Source of the DNA: Chloroflexota bacterium
GTDB taxonomy: Bacteria > Chloroflexota > Dehalococcoidia > UBA3495
Length of the DNA: 10,574 nt
Reading direction: 5' to 3'
NCBI GenBank assembly: GCA_022571575.1
Contig: JACZXN010000027.1
Coordinates: 1 to 10,574 of the forward strand
Shown here: positions 1 to 6,912 of the stretch, piece by piece
How positions within the stretch are numbered: position 1 is the stretch's first letter
Layout of the letters: every line of letters begins with the position of its first letter
Made by a program: the position numbers and the translations under genes
Notes under the pieces: model-generated
Told to the model about the DNA's origin: nothing
Seen by the model: the letters and a program-made list of their open reading frames with translations, nothing else
Database searches by the model: none

Positions 1-210
1 TCGGAGCGGGGGTGGATGGCCCACCAAAGCAACGCTAAAGGTCACGAGGTCCACAGATGGTCCACCCGGCCAAAGGCCGTGGGTGGCGGGGAGATATTCC
101 ATCTGGACCCAGGGAAGCTGGCGGGCATGGTGGACGACCTGGACACCAGCGGTTTCAGCGGGTCCGGCCCGTCGGTGAACATCTTCGCCGTCGCGCCGTC
201 GGGAGGCTGA
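1..210 (+). CDS. 3' end of an unrecognised gene, or a small 64-aa protein
   Basis: The frame is open from the first base to a TGA at 208-210. If the gene began before the window, this is its C-terminal 69 residues. Alternatively the ATG at 16 is the true start of a 64-residue protein, because a GGAG lies at 3-6, nine bases ahead of it. The readable C-terminus is rich in Gly, Ser and Pro and includes GGGEIFHLDPGKLAGMVDDL and ends NIFAVAPSGG. It has no membrane segment and no motif I can assign to a family. A strong hairpin 48 bp after the stop supports real transcription in this direction. Function unknown; the overlapping opposite-strand frame has no such support. Confidence 0.45.
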   Translation, partial: SERGWMAHQSNAKGHEVHRWSTRPKAVGGGEIFHLDPGKLAGMVDDLDTSGFSGSGPSVNIFAVAPSGG

Positions 211-257
211 ACAATGGGACCCATTGGGTCTCCGGAGAAACCCCGCTTGGCCGAGCA

Positions 258-290
258 AACAGGGGGCGGGCATCATGCCTGCCCCCTGTT
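258..290 (+). terminator. Strong hairpin after the first gene
   Basis: A 14-bp stem (258-271 with 277-290) closes on the five-base loop ATCAT. All pairs are Watson-Crick except one G-U. The left arm reads AACAGGGGGCGGGC and the right arm GCCTGCCCCCTGTT. It lies 48 bp after the TGA at 210. The downstream tract (ACTTTG) is only weakly T-rich, so termination may be inefficient or partly factor-dependent. The arm starting with A and ending with TT gives an A/T edge typical of intrinsic terminators. Confidence 0.7.
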
Positions 291-906
291 ACTTTGTCCG
301 GGCCGAGGGGTTGAGCCGAATCCCAGTCCTCAAACTACCGGCAGGCTCGGGTAAAGGCCCCGCCGCGGTAACCTGAATGGTCTGCATCGGTTGGCTCCAT
401 AGGTAGCGCGAGAGAGGCCCAGATTGGGCCACTGCCGCGGCCTGCAAATGCCTTAGCTAATTTCGGCCCGCCTGCAACAATGCGGTTATAGCCCGGAAAC
501 CGCCTGCGATATTGGATGTGGCACGGGATCCCGGTCCGGCGGCTGCTCGGCGCCTGCGGAACGAGTCAATTTCCTTCGAGAAGTTTTGTCGGTCCCGATT
601 GTTTAACCGAAGTTTTACCGTGCGTGCAGAGTTTTTTTACCAACATTTCCGAATAATTACATCACCGGCGATCTAAAGGCGTCCGCCGAGACTAGCCGGC
701 CGCAATTTTAGAGGCTGGCTTGGCACTTTAACTCCGTCCTAGGCGGGCCGATTTAAAAAAGAATAACCAGCACCAGGCTCTTATTCAAACGGCCGTGGGC
801 CCATTGAAACAGGCCCGGCGCCAAGTTGTTTACCAATGGCCGCAACGGTTGACCTAGGCAGATAGAAGGCGCAGCCGGTGACACTTTAATAAGGACGTAT
901 TTCTAA
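291..906. other. Gene-free region with AT-rich patches and small hairpins
   Basis: No coding frame of useful length is seen here. The region alternates GC-rich stretches with AT-rich patches at about 575-665 and 750-790, unlike the flanking genes. Short inverted repeats include GGCCCA/TGGGCC (416-421 with 425-430, loop GAT), GCGGTT/AACCGC (482-487 with 498-503), the palindrome CGGGATCCCG (524-533) and GAATAA/TTATTC (761-766 with 781-786). I looked for cobalamin and c-di-GMP riboswitch signatures and for tRNA T-arms and found no convincing match. It should contain the promoter of the lipoprotein gene that starts at 907, but no hexamer pair with correct spacing stands out. Confidence 0.5.
891..895 (+). 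promoter_or_regulatory. Ribosome binding site supporting a GTG start at 907
   Basis: AAGGA lies 11 bases before the GTG at 907. It supports this GTG as the start and gives a complete lipoprotein signal peptide. The spacing is slightly long, so translation may be moderate. Confidence 0.5.
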
Positions 907-1713
907 GTGAAAACCAGACCATTCCACACATTGGCATCCCTAGCACTTATCGCCATTGTTCCCCTGGCGGTGGTGGCCTGCGGCTCCAAAGAAATCTCCG
1001 CCCCTGCCCCCGTGGCGCCCGAGACTGCGGCCCCCGCGGTGGCGGTGGTGGAAGAGCCCAAGGCCGCGGACAACTCCGTGGCCAAGGAAGCCGGGTCCGC
1101 GGACACTTCCGCATCGGACTCCCAGGTCTCAACCGCGGATACCGTCGATTCCGATTCTCAAGCCAACGTTAAATTGACCCCAGTGGCGGATCCGAGTGAG
1201 GCGGCGGTCCTTGAGGACGCCGATTCCGAAGAGATGGAGGAAGCGGCCGCTCTGTTGACCGCCTACACCGGCTACGGGTTCTCTTTGAAGCTGGACCTGG
1301 GCGCCGATGTCCGGGCCGCTGGGTGGACCGAGCCCGAGCCCAGCGTGACTCAGGGCATCATCGCCTTTTCCTACGGCGGAGTTAACGCCAATCTGGTGTG
1401 GGGGCCTCCCCAAGACCGCACCGCCCTGACTTTCCTGGCCGACACCTACAACATCCTGAGGGCCAGCCAGCCTTCGGTCACCTTTGAATCCATCAGCGAC
1501 GGCGACATTTCAATCAGCGGCCAAGAAGGCGTTTACGGCGGATTCAAGGCTGTGGACAACAGTGGCGCCGCCATCGGCGGAGGGCTCATCGGCGCTTGGA
1601 TCTGCGGAGACAGCGACACTGCCTTTCGCATGACCCTCACCGGAGGGGACGCCACGGTCGTACAACTGCGTTTCGACCGGCTCCTGGAGAATTTTGCGTG
1701 CTCATCGTCCTGA
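907..1713 (+). CDS. Exported lipoprotein with acidic linker and C-terminal globular domain
   Basis: A 268-residue protein starting at GTG. The signal peptide is residues 1-24 (basic MKTR, then a hydrophobic core). A lipobox V-V-A-C puts the lipid-modified cysteine at residue 25, so the mature protein should be tethered to the outer face of the cytoplasmic membrane. Residues 27 to about 112 are a low-complexity Ala/Pro/Val then Ser/Asp/Glu linker, strongly acidic. A compact domain follows from about 115 to 268. It opens LLTAYTGYGFSLKLDL and is rich in alternating beta-type segments, with two late cysteines (233 and 265) that could form a disulfide. The start of this domain faintly recalls PsbP/Mog1-like lipoprotein domains, but that is weak inference and I would leave the function unnamed. 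The gene is followed after 62 bp by the giant acidic repeat protein on the same strand, so co-transcription and a shared envelope role are likely. Confidence 0.85.
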   Translation: MKTRPFHTLASLALIAIVPLAVVACGSKEISAPAPVAPETAAPAVAVVEEPKAADNSVAKEAGSADTSASDSQVSTADTVDSDSQANVKLTPVADPSEAAVLEDADSEEMEEAAALLTAYTGYGFSLKLDLGADVRAAGWTEPEPSVTQGIIAFSYGGVNANLVWGPPQDRTALTFLADTYNILRASQPSVTFESISDGDISISGQEGVYGGFKAVDNSGAAIGGGLIGAWICGDSDTAFRMTLTGGDATVVQLRFDRLLENFACSSS

Positions 1714-1737
1714 GTGAGCGACCAATAAATTAACGGC

Positions 1738-1757
1738 GTAAATTCCCGTAAATTCCC
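1738..1757 (+). promoter_or_regulatory. Tandem 10-bp direct repeat upstream of the giant repeat protein
   Basis: GTAAATTCCC occurs twice head-to-tail (1738-1747 and 1748-1757). A third TAAATT lies at 1726-1731. The 10-bp period is one helical turn, so a protein could bind both copies on the same DNA face. It sits in the 62-bp AT-rich gap just before the start at 1776. A binding site or promoter element is possible but unproven. The ribosome site of the next gene is weak (AAGAG at 1761-1765, 10 bases from the ATG). Confidence 0.35.
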
Positions 1758-1775
1758 ATTAAGAGTAAAGATAGA

Positions 1776-4370
1776 ATGATTCGATTACTTCAAACCGTTT
1801 CGGTTCTCGCGGTGGTGGTGGCAGTGTTGGGCGCGTTTACCATCTACGGCAACGGCCGTGGCGTAGACCTGGCGTTCGCCGATGGACACGACGGAGGAGG
1901 CGACCACGGCGGCGACTGTTGTGATGCGCCGCCTGACGACTCCTACAGCGAGCCGCCCCCCGACGACTCCTACAGTGAGCCGCCCCCCGACGACTACGAG
2001 TGCGTTGATTGCACCTTCGATCAACCGCCTCCCGGGGACTACGAGTGCGTTGATTGCACCTTCGACCAACCGCCTCCCGGGGACTACGAGTGCGTTGATT
2101 GCACCTTCGATCAACCGCCTCCCGGAGACTACGATTGCGTTGATTGCACCTTCGATCAACCGCCCTCCGACGGCGAGTACTTCACGTCAGCGGAAGGGAT
2201 CGAATATTTCGTTCCAGCGAGTGGTGATTTCTACTTTGAGCCGCCGACCGGCGAGTTCACCTATGAGCCGTCGCCCGGAGACTTCTACGATGGCGGCGTC
2301 GACCACGACGGTGGAGATTACGGGGACCTGCCCCCGGACCTGGGCTATGAGGGAACCTTCTTCTTTGACGAACGGGGAGACTTCGTCTTCGATGGGTTCT
2401 CCACGTTCGAAGCCGGCCCCGATGCCGGTGACGCCGGCTTCTTCCCCGATGGGAATTTCTATGAATTCTTTGATCCCAGTAATTTCGCGCCGGACCTGTT
2501 CGTGGCCACCTTCCGGCCCGACGAGTTCGCCGGCGACTTCGGCGACTTCTTCCTGGGCGAGGACTTCCAGCCCGGAGATTTCGACCAGCTGTTCAATCCG
2601 GACGAATTCCGGCCGGAGGAGTTCGGCAGCTTCTTTGACTTTGATGATTTCAAGCCTGGCGACTTCGGCGAGTTTGCCACCGTCGGCGACAACTACGTGG
2701 ACTTCGGCGGCCACTTCGATCAGTTCTGGGGCGAGCGGGACGACGAAGCCCGGGCGGCCACTGATTTCTTTGGCGAGTTCAATCCTGGAGACTTCCAGGA
2801 TTTTGATATAGGCACCCTTCTGGACCAGGTCTATGATCTGGACTTCCAGGGTTTCCAGGAATTGGACAAGGACGTGGTGTTCGAGCTGTTCAACGACGGA
2901 CTGAGTGGCCAGGAGTTCGATCTTAGGGGCGACCAATGGGCCGGCGCGTTCAGCAGGTTCGACGTCGAGGACATCCTTGCTTTCGACCACGACTTCATCG
3001 CCGGCGCGGTCCACGACTTCGCGCCCGAGGACTTCCTGGGTATCCCGGATGACCAGGCCTTCGCCATGTTCCAGGCCACGTTCTTCGATGGACCGCTTCC
3101 GGGCGCAGCCACAAAGGGCGGCCCTGAAGTCGGCCCTCCTCCACCCTTTAACCCCATCTACTTCGAGGATCGATTGAACGAGTTCGAAGGGCAGATCGGA
3201 GGGTTCCTGGGCGCCATGGGCCCGGAGCACTTTGGCGAGATCGAAGACGGCCAACTGGTTGACCTGTTCGCCCGCATCGATTTCAGCGCCCCGGATTTCG
3301 ACCGCACCATATTGGGCGGAGAGGACCTGGGCGGCATCTTCGCTTCCTTGGAGTACGAATCCCTGGCCGCCATGGGTCAGGACCAGATCATGGACGCCAT
3401 CGGCGGACTAAACGCCGGTGACTTCCGAAGTTGGGACCCCGGCGCCGCCTACAACGTCTTCGAGAACATCGATTTCGAACTGTCCAAGGGAATGGAACAC
3501 ATGGGTGGGCTGGTCGGCGCCATGGGCCCAGACCAGTTCCAAAATATCGAGGGCGACAAACTGCTGGGCTTGTTCGATTCCTTCGCCTTTGGCGGCCCCG
3601 AGTTCGACCTGGCCACGTCGGGCATGGACCAGGACGATATCGCCGCCATGATCGGCGCCATGGACGGCCAACACCTGGTGGAGCTGGGCGATGCAAGCAT
3701 CATCGGCGCGCTCCAGCACCTGGACGGCAAGGCCATGGGCGCCTGGGCTGGCGGCACCGCCTTCGATATATTTTCAACCATCGGCCTGGAGCAAGCCCTT
3801 GGCCTGGACCAACTTGAAGGCATCGTGGGCAACTTCGCCGCCGAGCAGATCCAACAACTGGGCGACGATCTGAGCGGTCTGCTGGGAAGCCTGGACTTCC
3901 AGAACAACGGCGAGGTCCTCCGGGACTTCTCCTTCGACACCCTGAGTGTCCTCGGTCCAGAGGACTTCCAGGGCCTGGACGTTCAGCAACTGGTGGACCT
4001 GGCCAATACCACCGGTGGTGACGGGATCTTGGGTTTGGACTCCGAACAGCTCCAAGCCATCGTCGAAAATATCCGGGCGGACTCCTTCCAGGAATTCGAC
4101 CCGTCAGTGGTGGGTGGCATGTTCGCCGGACTGGACTATGACCAGATCAGCGGATTCGACCACGAAGCCATGGAGGCCGCCCTGGAAGCAGTGGGGGCCA
4201 ATCTTCTCGGCGGCCTGGGCGATTTCGATGGGATCGCCGGCACCGCCACCGCATTTGACGAATTGGCCAATTTCGCCGACCTCGGGGAGGCGTTGGAGTT
4301 AGACGGTTCCTTTGCCATACAAGATGGAGTGTTCAACTTCTTCGGCGCCAACCTGTTCGGTTTCAACTAA
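1776..4370 (+). CDS. Giant secreted acidic Phe/Asp-rich repeat protein with CVDC tandem repeats
   Basis: An 864-residue protein I do not recognise as a named family. Residues 1-35 look like a secretory signal peptide (hydrophobic 7-23, possible cleavage after A-F-A at 35), with no lipobox. The mature N-terminus is rich in His, Asp and Cys (36-50, including C48 and C49). Two DDSYSEPPP repeats follow (54-71), then four DYECVDCTFDQPPPG repeats (73-132). All ten cysteines lie before residue 125; the remaining 740 residues have none. Residues 133-437 are extremely rich in Phe, Asp, Glu and Gly. A Gly/Pro hinge with PPPP (438-460) leads to a more helical half (461-864). Both halves carry an [F/M/L]-x-[P/A]-x-x-F motif, often followed by an LxxLF-x-x-[I/L]-D-F helix. 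Only six lysines occur, so the protein must be very acidic. There is no sortase signal and no catalytic motif; the C-terminus is aromatic (ANLFGFN). Extracellular metal-binding, structural or adhesive roles fit, all by inference. It probably shares a transcript with the lipoprotein upstream. Confidence 0.85.
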   Translation: MIRLLQTVSVLAVVVAVLGAFTIYGNGRGVDLAFADGHDGGGDHGGDCCDAPPDDSYSEPPPDDSYSEPPPDDYECVDCTFDQPPPGDYECVDCTFDQPPPGDYECVDCTFDQPPPGDYDCVDCTFDQPPSDGEYFTSAEGIEYFVPASGDFYFEPPTGEFTYEPSPGDFYDGGVDHDGGDYGDLPPDLGYEGTFFFDERGDFVFDGFSTFEAGPDAGDAGFFPDGNFYEFFDPSNFAPDLFVATFRPDEFAGDFGDFFLGEDFQPGDFDQLFNPDEFRPEEFGSFFDFDDFKPGDFGEFATVGDNYVDFGGHFDQFWGERDDEARAATDFFGEFNPGDFQDFDIGTLLDQVYDLDFQGFQELDKDVVFELFNDGLSGQEFDLRGDQWAGAFSRFDVEDILAFDHDFIAGAVHDFAPEDFLGIPDDQAFAMFQATFFDGPLPGAATKGGPEVGPPPPFNPIYFEDRLNEFEGQIGGFLGAMGPEHFGEIEDGQLVDLFARIDFSAPDFDRTILGGEDLGGIFASLEYESLAAMGQDQIMDAIGGLNAGDFRSWDPGAAYNVFENIDFELSKGMEHMGGLVGAMGPDQFQNIEGDKLLGLFDSFAFGGPEFDLATSGMDQDDIAAMIGAMDGQHLVELGDASIIGALQHLDGKAMGAWAGGTAFDIFSTIGLEQALGLDQLEGIVGNFAAEQIQQLGDDLSGLLGSLDFQNNGEVLRDFSFDTLSVLGPEDFQGLDVQQLVDLANTTGGDGILGLDSEQLQAIVENIRADSFQEFDPSVVGGMFAGLDYDQISGFDHEAMEAALEAVGANLLGGLGDFDGIAGTATAFDELANFADLGEALELDGSFAIQDGVFNFFGANLFGFN
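1935..1988 (+). repeat. Two tandem 27-bp units encoding DDSYSEPPP
   Basis: Two adjacent 27-bp copies (1935-1961 and 1962-1988), nearly identical at the DNA level, encode residues 54-62 and 63-71. A third partial unit (DDY) runs into the first CVDC repeat, suggesting that both repeat types arose from a shared P-P-P-D-D-Y seed. Confidence 0.85.
1992..2171 (+). repeat. Four tandem 45-bp units encoding DYECVDCTFDQPPPG
   Basis: The copies start at 1992, 2037, 2082 and 2127. The first three differ by only one or two silent bases (GAT/GAC in the FDQ part, GGG/GGA at the end). The fourth carries GAT for GAG (Asp for Glu) and an altered end (PPSD). Each unit has one C-x-x-C pair: residues 76/79, 91/94, 106/109 and 121/124. 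The unit length is a multiple of three, so gain or loss of copies keeps the frame. Near-identity down to silent positions points to recent duplication. Confidence 0.95.
2484..4088 (+). repeat. Degenerate F-x-P-x-x-F protein repeat array
   Basis: The motif recurs at residues 237 (FAPDLF), 246 (FRPDEF), 264 (FQPGDF), 273 (FNPDEF), 278 (FRPEEF), 292 (FKPGDF), 335 (FNPGDF), 415 (FAPEDF), 481 (MGPEHF), 545 (LNAGDF), 583 (MGPDQF), 726 (LGPEDF) and 766 (IRADSF). Spacing is 5-18 residues in the first part and about 38-80 later (once about 140), where further units (629, 687) have lost the P or the second F. In the later copies the motif caps a short amphipathic helix such as GQLVDLFARIDF. This is a protein-level repeat; the DNA copies have diverged. 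Confidence 0.75.
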
Positions 4371-4438
4371 GCCCCAGGGGCATCTCGAGTGATGCCGGCG
4401 GGGGCGGATAACCAAGGGCCCTCGCCGGACGTGATCAA

Positions 4439-4468
4439 AGGGGCGTCCCGATGGTCCGGGACGCCCCT
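4439..4468. terminator. Hairpin between convergent genes, possibly bidirectional
   Basis: A perfect 12-bp stem, with arms A+GGGGCGTCCCG (4439-4450) and CGGGACGCCCC+T (4457-4468), closes on the loop ATGGTC. It lies between the + gene ending at 4370 and the minus gene ending at 4632. Neither side has a long T-tract (TTTG on the minus side is the best), so it may act as a weak terminator or an mRNA 3' end stabiliser for both. A smaller hairpin, GGCATC/GATGCC, lies at 4379-4396. Confidence 0.55.
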
Positions 4469-4631
4469 GGTATCGATTCTCCTGGCGCCCCTGACCCGGC
4501 CCGAATGGTCCCGGTGGTTGCTCCATGCCGTCATCCCGGTCTGGGCCGCGTCGCCGGTTGACGGCCCTATTCGGAGAGACGGTCTCCTCAGCCGGTTACG
4601 TTGCAGGCTCAGCGGTTTATCAGGGAAATGG

Positions 4632-6665
4632 TTACAGCACCCGGATGGTGCCGCGATAGCGGACGCCCATCAGGGAGGCGGTCAGGCCCTCCCGCGGCGC
4701 CTCCTGGAGGAGGCGGTCTCCCGAGGCGATCACCCCCAGAATAGTCTCCAGCAGATGGATCACCGCTCCGGAGGCCCACGCCTGGGGGCTGTTGGCGGCG
4801 GTGTAGGACACGGGGAAGGAGTGCTCGCGGCGGGGGTAGCCGGCGAAGAGCTCGGGCAGGCGGTAGCTGGGGAAGGCCACCGCCGCTTCGGTCAGGGCGG
4901 TGGCCACCCGGTTCGCCTCCCGGAAGAAGCCGTACTGGGCCAGGCCGGCGGCAATGATGGAGTTGTCGTGGGGCCACACGCTGCCGTTGTGGTAGGAGCC
5001 GGGGTTGTAACGGACCATCTCGGTGGACATGGTCCGGATGCCCCAGCCGCTGAACATGTCCGGGGATAGCAGGCGTTCCACCACCATTCCCGCTTTTTCC
5101 TCGGGCACGATCCCGCTCCACAGGCAGTGGCCGGGGTTGGAGGTGATGCTGTCCACCTGGCGCTTCCGCCCATCCAGGGCCACGGCATAGTAGCCTTCCT
5201 GCGGCATCCAGAAGGCCTCGTCGAACCGCTGCTTGAGGCTCTCGGCTTCCCGGTCCAACTGGTCGGCCCTGGCGGCGTCGCCTAGAACCCGGTACACCCG
5301 GGCCATTTTGCACTTGGCGTCGTGGACATAGCCTTGCACCTCGCACAGGGCGATGGCGCCCTCGGCCAGCGTCCCGTCGGCGAATGAGATGGAGTCGCCC
5401 GAGTCCTTCCAACCCTGGTTGCGCAGGCCCCTTGGGGTGCGGCGCCGGTACTCCACGAAGCCGTCGCCGTCCAGGTCGCCATACTCGTCGATCCACCGGA
5501 GCGCCGCCTCAGCCGAAGGCAAGAGACTCCGCAGCATCTCCAAGTCCGCGGTCCACTGATAAGCCTCCCACAGCAGGACCAGGAACAGAGGTGTGGCGTC
5601 CACGCTGCCGTAGTAGCGGGAGTGAGGCACCTCTTCCAGTTCAGACAACTCTCCCTTGCGCAACTCGTGAATTATCTTCCCCGGCTCGGCCTCCCGGAAC
5701 TGGTCGATTTCATGGGCTTGCAGGGAGGCCAGCACGTGGAGAGTGCCCACCATCAACTCGGGGTCCAGCAGCTTGGTCTGGATGGAGCTGATGATGGAGT
5801 CGCGCCCGAAGACGGTCATGAACCAGGGCAGCCCGGCGGCCAGGATGTAGTGGCCGGTGTTCTGCTCGATGCGCAGTGACCGTAGGTCGGCCACGGCCTG
5901 GTTGAAGCTCAGCAGCAGTCCCGCATGGTTCGTATCCAGCCTGGGCACTACGTCCAGCGGGCGCCGGACCTCCTCCTGGTCCGGGTTACTCAGCGGAAGC
6001 CTCTCCTCAGGATGGTATTGCCCAAAGGGAGGCCCCAAGACGCTCTCAACGCAGCTCATGGGCTGGGGCTCTGAATCCCCCACCGGCAGGACGGTCACGC
6101 AGGTCTTCCAGGGAATCTTGGGCTGGAGAACCACCTCAAAGGTGGCCTTCTTGCCTCGGATGGCCACCTCGGTGGAGAAATTCACCCACGTTTCCCGGTG
6201 AAAGTGGTCCCGCTGGTAGACCAAGCGCAGTTGCCGGGCATCGCCGGACTCGGTGGTCATCCGCCCCGCTTTGTGTATGTCTCCCAGCCGCACCTCGAAG
6301 ACGTCGGCGAAGTCGGCGTCGAAGGACAGCTCCAGCCGCACGGTTCTGGTGGTGGAGGAGTGGTTGACCAGGGTGATGTCTTCGTGAAGGCCCTGGGCTA
6401 CGTAGCGGTCTCGGGTCAGGCTGATGGAGCCCGGCGGCAGGTTGCGCCCCCGGAGGGAGCTTTGGTAAAAGCTGGCCATGGAGTAGTCGAAGGTGCCCGC
6501 ACCCGTGGAGTCGAGCTCCCGGCCGTTGAGCCTGAGCCGGTAGCTGGAGAGGAAACGGGTGTCATCGGCGTAGAACCCTTGGGTGGTGCCGGCTTCGATG
6601 TCCCCACTGCGGCTGGAGACGGCAAATACCGAGCCCGCGCTTACCACTATATTATCGGCCAGCAC
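4632..6665 (-). CDS. Amylo-alpha-1,6-glucosidase / glycogen debranching-type enzyme
   Basis: A 677-residue cytoplasmic enzyme, with no signal peptide. Residues about 5-195 form the N-terminal beta domain typical of GDE_N_bis proteins (GDIEAGTTQGFYADDTRFLS at 21-40). Residues about 245-645 are the (alpha/alpha)6-barrel GDE_C-type domain. Characteristic stretches are GLPWFMTVFGRDS (278-290), YYGSVDATPLF (351-361), NQGWKDSGDS (416-425), SNPGHCLWSG (509-518), YNPGSYHNGSVWPHDN (553-568) and NSPQAW (625-630). Acidic residues in the GRDS and WKDSGDS motifs are candidates for catalysis by analogy with GH15/GDE barrels. A DLDGDGFVEY segment (397-406) resembles a calcium-loop sequence. Known family members hydrolyse alpha-1,6-linked glucose of glycogen-like polymers; related proteins act on small glucosides, so the exact substrate is not settled. 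The GTG start at 6663-6665 is supported by AGGAG six bases upstream. It follows a GT4 gene on the same strand. Confidence 0.9.
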   Translation of the reverse strand: MLADNIVVSAGSVFAVSSRSGDIEAGTTQGFYADDTRFLSSYRLRLNGRELDSTGAGTFDYSMASFYQSSLRGRNLPPGSISLTRDRYVAQGLHEDITLVNHSSTTRTVRLELSFDADFADVFEVRLGDIHKAGRMTTESGDARQLRLVYQRDHFHRETWVNFSTEVAIRGKKATFEVVLQPKIPWKTCVTVLPVGDSEPQPMSCVESVLGPPFGQYHPEERLPLSNPDQEEVRRPLDVVPRLDTNHAGLLLSFNQAVADLRSLRIEQNTGHYILAAGLPWFMTVFGRDSIISSIQTKLLDPELMVGTLHVLASLQAHEIDQFREAEPGKIIHELRKGELSELEEVPHSRYYGSVDATPLFLVLLWEAYQWTADLEMLRSLLPSAEAALRWIDEYGDLDGDGFVEYRRRTPRGLRNQGWKDSGDSISFADGTLAEGAIALCEVQGYVHDAKCKMARVYRVLGDAARADQLDREAESLKQRFDEAFWMPQEGYYAVALDGRKRQVDSITSNPGHCLWSGIVPEEKAGMVVERLLSPDMFSGWGIRTMSTEMVRYNPGSYHNGSVWPHDNSIIAAGLAQYGFFREANRVATALTEAAVAFPSYRLPELFAGYPRREHSFPVSYTAANSPQAWASGAVIHLLETILGVIASGDRLLQEAPREGLTASLMGVRYRGTIRVL

Positions 6666-6671
6666 TTATTT

Positions 6672-6676
6672 CTCCT
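6672..6676 (-). promoter_or_regulatory. Ribosome binding site deciding a GTG start
   Basis: On the minus strand AGGAG precedes the GTG at 6665 with a six-base gap. This favours the GTG, which gives the full GDE N-terminal domain. Confidence 0.75.
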
Positions 6677-6747
6677 GTATCGCACTGTGCCAGGAAGTCT
6701 AGACCACCGGGCCGGCTCTTCCAGCTGGCGCCACGCCCAACAAAAGA

Positions 6748-6753
6748 ATTATA
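6748..6753 (-). promoter_or_regulatory. Candidate -10 element (TATAAT) for the debranching enzyme gene
   Basis: A perfect TATAAT on the minus strand lies about 82 bases upstream of the GTG start, in otherwise GC-rich DNA and just downstream of a possible terminator of the preceding gene. No TTGACA-like -35 is seen at 16-19 bp, so it would need an activator or another sigma context. Confidence 0.4.
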
Positions 6754-6800
6754 CAAGGCTAGGTATTTGCCCCGCCTGGGAAATCAATCAGCGTTTTTCC

Positions 6801-6819
6801 AAAAAATCGCCACTTGGCG
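6801..6819 (-). terminator. Possible weak intrinsic terminator after the GT4 gene
   Basis: On the minus strand CGCCAAGTGGCG (6808-6819) can form a very short stem and is followed by ATTTTTT (+ strand A-run 6801-6806). It lies about 94 bases after the GT4 stop. The stem is only four to five pairs, so some read-through into the debranching enzyme gene is likely. Confidence 0.35.
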
Positions 6820-6912
6820 CATGTCCCACCGCATAACGAAGGGAGGGCACGGGCCGGGCGGGGCCCTGGGGCAGGGGAGAGCGGCAGGACAGCCAGAACC
6901 ACCCTTACAATC

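Noticed and set aside
330..470. Possible cobalamin or c-di-GMP riboswitch (GCCACTG and GGTAAC-like strings)
   Set aside because: Only isolated short matches; the required conserved boxes and pairing order are missing.
1992..2171. CRISPR-like array
   Set aside because: The 45-bp units are contiguous, without spacers, and in frame within a coding gene; they are coding tandem repeats.
2187..3254. A 355-codon open frame on the minus strand inside the giant repeat gene
   Set aside because: It mirrors the repeated TTC/GAC/GAG codons of the sense gene, which avoid stops in the antisense frame. It has no ribosome site and its translation is low-complexity.
4389..5069. A 226-codon + strand frame over the 3' end of the debranching gene
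   Set aside because: It is antisense to conserved enzyme sequence, Gly/Ala/His-rich and crosses the convergent hairpin; a shadow of GC-rich coding.
4609..5496. A 295-codon minus-strand frame overlapping the debranching enzyme gene
   Set aside because: The translation is Arg/Pro/Gly-rich with no family motif, while the overlapping frame encodes a full, well-conserved debranching enzyme.
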